A DNA stretch of 64,000 nucleotides from Hippasteria phrygiana (Eukaryota > Echinodermata > Asteroidea > Valvatida > Goniasteridae). Of this stretch, positions 56,123 through 64,000 are shown one piece after another. The stretch lies in contig JAZGUH010000117.1 of assembly GCA_037893225.1 (NCBI GenBank), positions 1,116,001 through 1,180,000 of the forward strand, given 5' to 3'. Every line of letters starts with the position of its first letter. Within the stretch, counting starts at the first letter, position 1. Below the pieces are notes generated by a model. The model saw nothing but the letters and a program-made list of their open reading frames with translations. It did no database searches and had not been told where the DNA came from. Position numbers and translations under genes: made by a program.

Positions 56123-59100
56123 ATTGGAAATTATATTATATTCAAGTTAACCAGACCTCTTGCCTTTCCTTTACTTATGTGATCAATTGAATTGATATAC
56201 CTGGAATTATTTTCTTAGTTCAAGAACAATTTATTGATTAGTAAGGATGTCATTTTATTTGAAAAAGGAATCCTCATTTATGTACATTTTATGTTAAAGA
56301 ACTGCATTTCATACATCATAAAGTTAAAATATGCTTGCTTTCAAACAAATAGAATTATGACAAGATGTTGACTAGTAAATACTGCGTCTGCATCACATTC
56401 TGATAAGGTTGGAAATCTACAGTTTCAATTGCTTAATTAAAAAGGTGTAGATCTAGCAGAGGTGGTGTAATTGTCCTAAAAATCCTAGGTTTACTTGGGG
56501 AACACTCCAGGACCAGTTTAGTTAGCATGTTATTTCAGGGGAAAAATTTAAGTTGGCCCATAAATACATCAACTGGCCAGATGCATAAAAATCTCCATTG
56601 GTACTTTTTTACGAGTTCTAAACTTTTCTTTCTGGGGGTGGGAGAATTGGGTGATTCTTACAATAATCTTGTGTAAAGCAGTTAGTTGACAAAATAGAAA
56701 TTTATTTTGGAAGAAGATACTAAAAGCTTAATGCATACACTTTCTTGTCAGTTTATGGTTTTAAAAAGTTGGGAATATATTTTGGAAGAAGATACTAACA
56801 GTTTTGTCAAAGCTGACTACATGAAGTTGTAAGTACTGGAAATTAAAAAACTGCCAGCTTGCACTTTTCATCTCTAATTACCTCCAGATCTCAGCAGTGG
56901 TTTAGTTATGTGACATATGACCTTAGTCTGAGGTCAGAGTAGCTGGGGGGGGGGGGGGGGGGTGGTGCAACAAGGGAGAAAAAATGGCTGACTCCTGCAG
57001 ATTTGATAGTTTTAGTGCTAACCTTGCACAAATGATGGATTGCAGGCTGTGGTGGCCCCCAGAGACAATGAGTGACAGAGTGAAACTTGCTACATTTGCA
57101 CAAATAGGAAGGGCTGGAATTTCTGCACATTTTCTTTCTGTTCCATCTGTTGGTTTGCTTTGGAGACCCATTAAAAAACAACCTCACATTCATTTTTGGA
57201 AACCAGATATTTAGTTAGTAGATAAATTATTAAATGAACACATCAGTTTTAATGAAGAAGTCTAATGCTTTAAAACGGTAATTTAGAAAGGAGCTACTTG
57301 TAAGCACCCTATAAATCTTAATGAATGTTAAAAATGAACATCAGATTAAGAGTGTTTAGTCTTTGTTTCAGCTTTTTTAATCACAAAATAGAAGTCAAAC
57401 TTATGGAAACAAACAATATCAGTGGGATTTCTTTTCACGTGAATAGGCCAGCATGACTGTGGTTTCCTGATAACAAAAGTAGTCACTGCAGTGGTAGTGG
57501 TTTGTGGGTGGAGCCTCCAGCCACAGCATTGACCCTGGTGTTTTATTTCCTGATTGACTGTCATCAAGAATTCAGAGGCGGCGGAGCTCAGCAGGAGTCC
57601 ACCAGGGCCATGGGCCAATCACTGGCCACTACAGGGACAGGATTGGTTGTGTTTTGGGGCCAGTGGCTGGCGCAGCCAAGTTGTGAAACTAATGCCATCT
57701 GATGGCTGGACACACAGAGCATACAGAGGGCGCTAAGACAGTTGTCGCTGAGCTTACTGAAAAATGGAAGTGCCAGTGATACCATTGCAGTCCAAGAGTT
57801 TACATTTACTTGAAAATTGTTCCCGGAGCTGTTCTGTTTCTCGACATTTTCCATTGTAATATCATAAAATGTTTCAAAAGTCTTTCCCATGCATGTACAA
57901 TCAATTGGATTTTGTTCACAACTTGGGGATGAATTTAAATTTGTTTTGCAGGACTACGGTGCATGTAAACTTTTGCTCGCATCTGATCTGTGTGTTTGGC
58001 CAGGCCTACAAAATGAGTCTTAGGGAATTTTTTGGACTTGTTAGTTTTTTTGCTTCCATTTAGAAAGGGCATACTTGGCTTTGTGTTGATAATCACCCAG
58101 TTTTGCATCATAATGAATATGGACATTTATGTGGGTGAAAATCTCATCAGCTTCTATTGATTTCCATTGTGTCTGAAACTCAAAAGTAACTTTGGCAACT
58201 TACGGTTCATTTTGTTGGGTTGGGTCACATATCTTCATTTTGTTAATATTGCAGTAAATAATTTTAAAAGCAATGAGGTAGTTTCGAAAATATTGTGCCA
58301 GTCAGTCTTGTAAGGAACTAAAAAATTGTTGGTTTTTTTCAACTTTTTTTTTACAGTAATACATTGTAGAAATTAAGTAGCAACCATGGACAGCTAATAA
58401 TCATGTAATAGCTATTATTTTATTTTACATTAATATTTTGTTAACGTTATTTTATACTCTTGCACGTTTTTAAGTTACAAGTGTCTTTATTATTATTTGT
58501 TTATTTTACTTTTGTTCTGCTTGTATTTCTGATTTTCATGTGACACAACTATGCATAAGTGATTGCTAAACCAAGTAGTAAAAGAAAGTAGGAACTCAAA
58601 TAAAAAATTTACTTGTCGGATATTAATTCACATTTTCCCCCACATTTGAATGGTTTTAAAGCAAAACATAATGAAACAGAGAATGTTGTTAAATAAAAAT
58701 ATTAAATGTTCGAAAAACAGTTTCGGTAAAACCTGTTTTGAGAACACGCAGGGAAATTTGATGAGAAATTGCAAAAAAAGAAGTCATAACCTTTTCCAAC
58801 TTAAGTGCGAAGCTTTTATGTGGAGAAAAGCTTAACTTTGCTTCAATGCATTCTACCCACTATTGCATATCATTGAAAATCACCCTAAAGTATTAAAGTA
58901 CAATTAAAAAAACACAGGAAGTAAAGATCTCAAATTAGAAAAGGTCAAAATTTGGCATGGTTGCCTTTTTCCTCAAATGTTAATAAACAAGTGTGATTGT
59001 TTTTTTTCGTTTCTTTGAGATGCCATTTTTCCAAAAATTTCATTGAAGTCTTTGGGATGATTGAGATTGAGAATGAATGCCACTGTATCTCTCCCCAAGT

Positions 59101-60368
59101 CTCTTCTTCTGTTTTCAGTTTTGTTTCTAGATCGTAACATTTCTGTATTTCTGGCTCGTACTTTGCATCAGCTTTATACTGTCTTTGCGGAGGCTGTCTG
59201 TCTGCTGCCTGTTCTCTTGATCAATGCCCTAGATTTCTACACTTTGATCTGAAATTATTAAAATCTATGAGTTTCAATGATTCTGCATGAGCATGCATGC
59301 GAGTAGACATACAGGTTAGCTTGGACTTGTCTTTCAACCCTTTTCTAGCTGTATTTTTTCCCCTGTAAAATCCACTGAAAGAAAAACAATTAAAAAGACC
59401 CTAATCTTTATTTTCCAGGAAGATCCTGTTTTGATTTGAGTATTATAAGAAATAATACAAGGAAGAGAATCAGGCTAGTTTTGGTTTACCTGATGTTTCT
59501 AAGCTGTGAGTGATCCTAACAGGGTTTCAGATTAACATGCTTAGTTTTCTTGATTGTAATTTTATTAATTTCTTTGTTAGGTTTAATAAACAGTTGTGAT
59601 CTCTACTCGAATACACACCCAGCAACTTAAAGGGTTGATTGAAGACTGTACCATTCATGCATGGGTGATTCTCTCATTCAGATCCCAGGCTTCTTTCTTA
59701 ATTTGCATGCTACTTTTGTTTCCTACTTTATGAGCTTTTGCATGTTCTTGCAGCTTCACTTCAATTCTATAGATTTGCTCTTGCATGAAATTTATATATT
59801 GATTATCTGTGATAATCCTTCTTAATATATTTTGTGAATTGTTCATGATTATGGCAGGCCTGCATGCAATTAGATATTATTTTCATTGTAATTATTCTGG
59901 GGAAACTGAAGAACACAGGTTGACCATTTAGTCCCAGCATACTCTAAACCCTTGAATGAAATTTGGGAGGAACTTGGCAGAATGAAGCAAGGGCAATTAC
60001 ACTTTGATACTAAACCATTTATTGTGGAAAAGTTAAAAAGAAAAATCAGCAGGAGCCACTTTCAAGAAGGGAAACTTCTCTTAAAAATTTGTTTATGTCT
60101 GTGCTCTGACTAAAAATTGACTGGACTTCCCCCATGGAAGAAAAGTCTGTTTCTGAATGAAAGAAGCACGTACTGCACTCCATTTAGTCTTCCAAAAATA
60201 GAAATTTATAAACAAAAATTATGTGCTGCACGAGATATCCCAATACTATGGGGAGTAGGAGCAATCCCACTCCTAATTCAAAATGTTTAATCTTAAAATA
60301 TATTGTGGGCCAGTTTTTTGTTTGTTTTGTTTTTGTTTATTTGTTTGTTGTTTTTTGAAATGTCTCAT

Positions 60369-60755
60369 TTAGGCCATCAGCCTGGGGGGGTTGGTCGGTA
60401 TCAAATGAGGGGAATAATGCTCATGGTGATTTTTGGCAAGGTATGCACCCCTGTAGTTGGAAAATATGTGATAGCATTGCAGCGGTGGCAGCTTTTTGGG
60501 TGCTATCACCCTTTTAAGAAAAATGGCCGCCAACATGCTTGTTACCATAATTAATCCGGTAACAAGCATATTGGCGGGCATTTTGAAAAAAAATGTATAT
60601 ATAATACTAAAAAAGCTGCCACCGCTCACGCTGCAATGCTATCACACATTTTCCAACTCTAGGCGTGCATACCTTGCCAGAAATCACTATGAGTATTGCT
60701 CCTTTTGATCATTTGATACTGGTGGCCCATTTTTGGACCGAGGCTGATGGCCTAA
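60369..60755. mobile_element. Long foldback element, 387 bp
   Basis: The ends ttaggccatcagcc and ggctgatggcctaa are inverted, and much of the interior is also symmetrical (gcagcggtggcagcttttt / aaaaagctgccaccgc; ggcaaggtatgcac / gtgcataccttgcc). A transcript would form a long imperfect hairpin. Confidence 0.85.
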
Positions 60756-60843
60756 TTGAAAAGCTCACAACTTATCAAATAATAATAATAAAGAAAAGAA
60801 ATTTAATTGGAAAATTTATTTTTCAGGGGTGATACATGTATAC

Positions 60844-61445
60844 TAGGGGTGTGCATCGGAACCGGGTACGCAAGTACCCGACCGTTCATGTCGGGAACTG
60901 GTTCCAGATTATGGAATCGAGTACCCGTACAATTTTACATTATCGCATAGTATCTTTCCAGACAATGAAAAAGGAAAGAATTTGAATGTTATTTGTTGGG
61001 AATTTTCAAAATTAAAACCAGACTGCATGGGAAACCAGCACAGATTTCACGTTTATGACGCTCACGAAAGTTGACAATGAAGGGAATTTACCGGTCGTGG
61101 CTCTTGTAGTCCGGGCATAAATATTAGCCTCGACCAAAAAAAAATAGCGTACCTCATTTCACAATAAAACCAACTGTATAAAGCTTCCGGACAACCGTCT
61201 ATTTTGATATGTTGGCGCATGCACGTGCCGGCATGCAAAGGCAGAAGTGATCACACTGGACAGGCATGAGATTTTTCGGACTTTTGTCTAAAATGAGACT
61301 TTTTGAATCTCTTCAGAGAAAGACATTATTACAACTTCCGGGATTGGAACTTTTGGGTTAGGTTTCTTTTAACGGGTACCCGAGTACCCGTATTTTTTTC
61401 AATCAGGTACCCAGTTCTTTTACTAGCCTTAAATGCACACCCCTA
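60844..61445. mobile_element. Non-autonomous hAT-type element, 602 bp, with 8-bp target duplication
   Basis: The ends taggggtgtgcat and atgcacaccccta are perfect inverted repeats of the kind found in hAT transposons. The element is flanked on both sides by the identical 8-mer atgtatac (60836-60843 and 61446-61453), the target duplication length of hAT. The interior has subterminal gggtac/gtaccc motifs and no transposase ORF, so it would need an enzyme from elsewhere. Confidence 0.9.
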
Positions 61446-61918
61446 ATGTATACCCCCAAAGCACGGCACAACAACTTTGATATTTGTTCAAGAAGTATGT
61501 TAAAATATCTCGGCACTGGTTATTTCAATATGCATGAGCTTTTTGTTGTAATTTTAATGTTGTTATTATTGGTAACTTTCTGTTTGTTTCTGATTTGTGT
61601 GTGTTTTTTGGTTCTATTTTGGGGGTTTGTGGTTTTGTTTTGTGTTTTTGTTGCTTGTTTTATTTGTTTGTTTTTGGTTTGGTTGTGCTTGTGGATTTAA
61701 TTTTGGTAGATGATTTTTGTGTGTGTATTTGTGTATTTTGTTTTTGTTGTTTTGAGATTTTGTTTGATAGTTGATATTTAACCAATCCGAAAAAACAGTC
61801 AATATCTTTCTCATCCATGTGTGTATTGTGTGTTCATTGTGTGTTGTTTCTTATGTAAAAACAATGAAATGAGGTTTTCCTATGTTTGGATAAAGAATTA
61901 CTCTCACAAGATTATAAT

Positions 61919-62000
61919 TAGAGCGCCGGTACGGTGTTCCAGGGGTCGCAGGTTCGAATCCCGCTCCTGCCAGTTTTCTTTGTTCACTTTGAACTTGGAT
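61919..62000 (+). repeat. tRNA-derived SINE, copy 5 (5'-truncated)
   Basis: It starts inside the tRNA-like part (agagcgccggtacggtg), keeps a perfect box B (ggttcgaatcc) and the tail cctgccagttttctttgttc. It is followed by a tandem duplication of aatttgatatctgtcgggga (about 61995-62068). Confidence 0.82.
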
Positions 62001-63154
62001 TATAATTTGATATCTGTCGGGGAATATTTTTAAATAATTTGATATCTGTCGGGGAATATTTTTAAATAATGGTTATATTTCTGGCTAACTTGCTAAACTA
62101 TCAACTTCCTTTTACTTCTTACTATCTAAGCACTCTGCCTTCAATCAGCCTAACCAATAGACAACTATATTCTCTTAGCTATTTTTTACTAACACTTTCA
62201 AATGACTTTGATATAGATGGCATTTCATTCTCAATCTAACCACCGAGTCTGTGTAAATATGCAGCCGGAATGAATGTGTTTTTTAACTGTTCTTCTTTGT
62301 TTATCCATTTGTTTTTGATCAGATCATGCGTTGAGCACCAGCTGGAATTTGGTTATATTTTTGAATTTTGTTTTGGTGTTTTTACAAAATTTCAGAGCAA
62401 TTCATTGTATACAGGAAAATTGTCACTTGCATTGAAAATCTGTAATGGTTTTGCAGAATGTGGTCACACAAGGGTGTTTAGGAAGTATTTGATATTTGTA
62501 ATTGTGAATATTGCAAATCTGTTACGGAAAAACTGTTGAAATTTGTTTTTGGAGACAATTCATGCAAAGACAAGTTCATAACAGGAGAAAAATAAATGGA
62601 AAGTAGTGTTATTGTCAGCAATATATCATCCCGTGTAAACCAGCATGGCAACTCAAAAGTGTATGACGGTTACTTGCATGTTTTTTTATAAATTGTTGTT
62701 GATATCAATGTTTTTTATATTGATTCATTATTAATCAAGCAGTAAAAAATTAAATTGTTCTCTTTAAATCAGTATTAGATTGATCCTGAAATCTTTTCAG
62801 AAATTTAAATGTTTCAATGAGGATAGAGTGGATTAAAAGTATGTGACTGACAAGCTATACACTTCAGATCGCACAAAATAGTTTATGCTTCCCGAGTTAA
62901 TTACCGAGTTACATGTACATATAGTTTTCGCAACGGAAAGCAAAGTGCCTCAGAAAGTTTGTATTTGCAAATAACAAAAACTTTTTGGCAAACAAATTGA
63001 TTTGATGGGTAACAGTTGGTATTATGGCCAGCAAGTACCAATCAAATGTTGCTTTTTTGCCATTGACATCACCTGCTTCAGATCCAGCCTTAGAGTTATG
63101 GGTATCTAATAGATCTCAACTACATGTGACCTGGAAGCATGAAATGATTAAACG

Positions 63155-63530
63155 TTGCATTATGTCTTTCTGAAACACAAGCAGAAAGAACAATTTTTCG
63201 CTGAAAAGTAAATTTGGGGATTTTAACACTTGAACATTTGAAAGCCCCATTCTATCATCTCAAAATGTGATTTTTGGGTGATTTTATGTTTGTGCTGACG
63301 ATTATATACTTAATGCAATACAGTGACTTCAAACTTTATTTTCTGAAAGCAAGTGGTCATGACGCTAACGAGTCCAGGAGGTTGTAGCCTGGGCTAGGAA
63401 TGTGTTACAGCAACAGGGCAGTTCACCAGATTAAAGCTTATAACCTGTACTTTCAGGAAATTCCAATCATTTTAAGCTCTAAATTTTCCTACTTTCTAGT
63501 TCTACCCATTTTGTGGTGCCAGGTCACATA
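63155..63530 (+). repeat. Dispersed repeat family R3, copy at right end
   Basis: It contains gaaagcaagtggtcatgacg, gcctgggctaggaatg and tttcaggaaattcc blocks in the same order as 16520-16890. Confidence 0.55.
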
Positions 63531-64000
63531 TGAAGATTAATATTACTGAACAAAGTGAGATTAGATGTATTGTTAGAGCCTGACAGAGCCTTTCACTGTC
63601 CTTTGTGCTCTTGAAATTGAGTGCTCTCTGTGGCATTTATTTTTATACCATAACTTAGTCATAAATTCAAGATAAGGTTGGGTAATGATGTGTACAGGTT
63701 ATGATTTCAGAGGGTGAAATTAGACACCAAAAGTGCTTGGCCATTATTGTCATGCATTGCTATAGCCATAGCAAGCCATTATTTTCTTCAGACAAATATT
63801 GCAAATGATTGAAAATGTCTGATATCTATCTGTAATTTCTCCGTCTGGATTTCCCGAATGTACTAACATGGTTAAGAAAACCCTTCAAAAGAATTCTAGG
63901 GTGTTGTGCAGATTGATTCCTTCCTCCGCAAGAGTATTATTATTATTTCTTTTCAGAACCACCAATTATCTGCAAATAGTCAAGTTCAGGGTATTCATTC

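Larger units (their letters stand above)
53889..64000 (+). other. Probable long first intron of the 53774 gene
   Basis: More than 10 kb without an exon I can support. The content is AT-rich DNA, several foldback or MITE elements, one SINE fragment and a moderately GC-rich island at 57490-57760. No cysteine-rich (von Willebrand C), SURF or Gly-X-Y reading frame was found on the + strand, and nothing convincing on the minus strand. Confidence 0.5.

Noticed and set aside
1..64000. CRISPR array, phage, operon or defence system
   Set aside because: Spliced exons, SINEs and MITEs show an animal genome; the regular tandem repeats have no unique spacers and no associated genes.

Overview
This window is echinoderm-type animal DNA. 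Most of it is one large fibrillar procollagen gene on the + strand. The diagnostic feature is a run of four-cysteine modules of about 140 residues, the SURF (sea urchin fibrillar) modules, known from the N-propeptides of sea urchin 2-alpha and 5-alpha collagens. They are followed by a Gly-X-Y helix and a COLFI C-propeptide. I cannot name the species; AT-rich introns full of small inverted-repeat elements fit a sea star, urchin or sea cucumber equally well.

Layout. Positions 1-39226 hold the 3' part of the procollagen gene; its 5' end lies off the left edge. I assembled 58 exons by splice sites and frame, totalling 9798 coding nt (3265 residues plus stop). In order they are: the end of one SURF module and 13 complete modules (1-7915); a 14-nt phase-adapting microexon (8579-8592); a short interrupted minor helix (9418-11125); an N-telopeptide with a lysine (11534-11617); the main helix in 33 exons (12924-35277); a C-telopeptide (35600-35689 and the start of the next exon); and the C-propeptide (36151-39226). 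The reconstructed main helix is exactly 1014 residues (338 uninterrupted triplets). Its two KGH cross-link lysines are 843 residues apart, as in vertebrate type I collagen.

Positions 39227 to about 53600 are the 3' UTR and intergenic DNA: AT-rich, with MITE-like elements, poly-G/C tracts, minisatellites, a tRNA-like pseudogene and one CpG-rich spot with a promoter look (42060-42370). At 53774-53888 a second + strand gene begins with a signal-peptide exon and a clean splice donor, preceded by a CCAAT/TATA-like promoter. It may be another fibrillar collagen in head-to-tail array, but its next exon was not found before 64000. The rest is probably its long first intron, again full of repeats, including a hAT-type element with a perfect 8-bp target duplication.

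No CRISPR array, prokaryotic operon or viral gene is present. The most unusual things are the strict two-type alternation of the SURF modules, a transposon end lying inside a collagen splice donor, and the possible collagen tandem.
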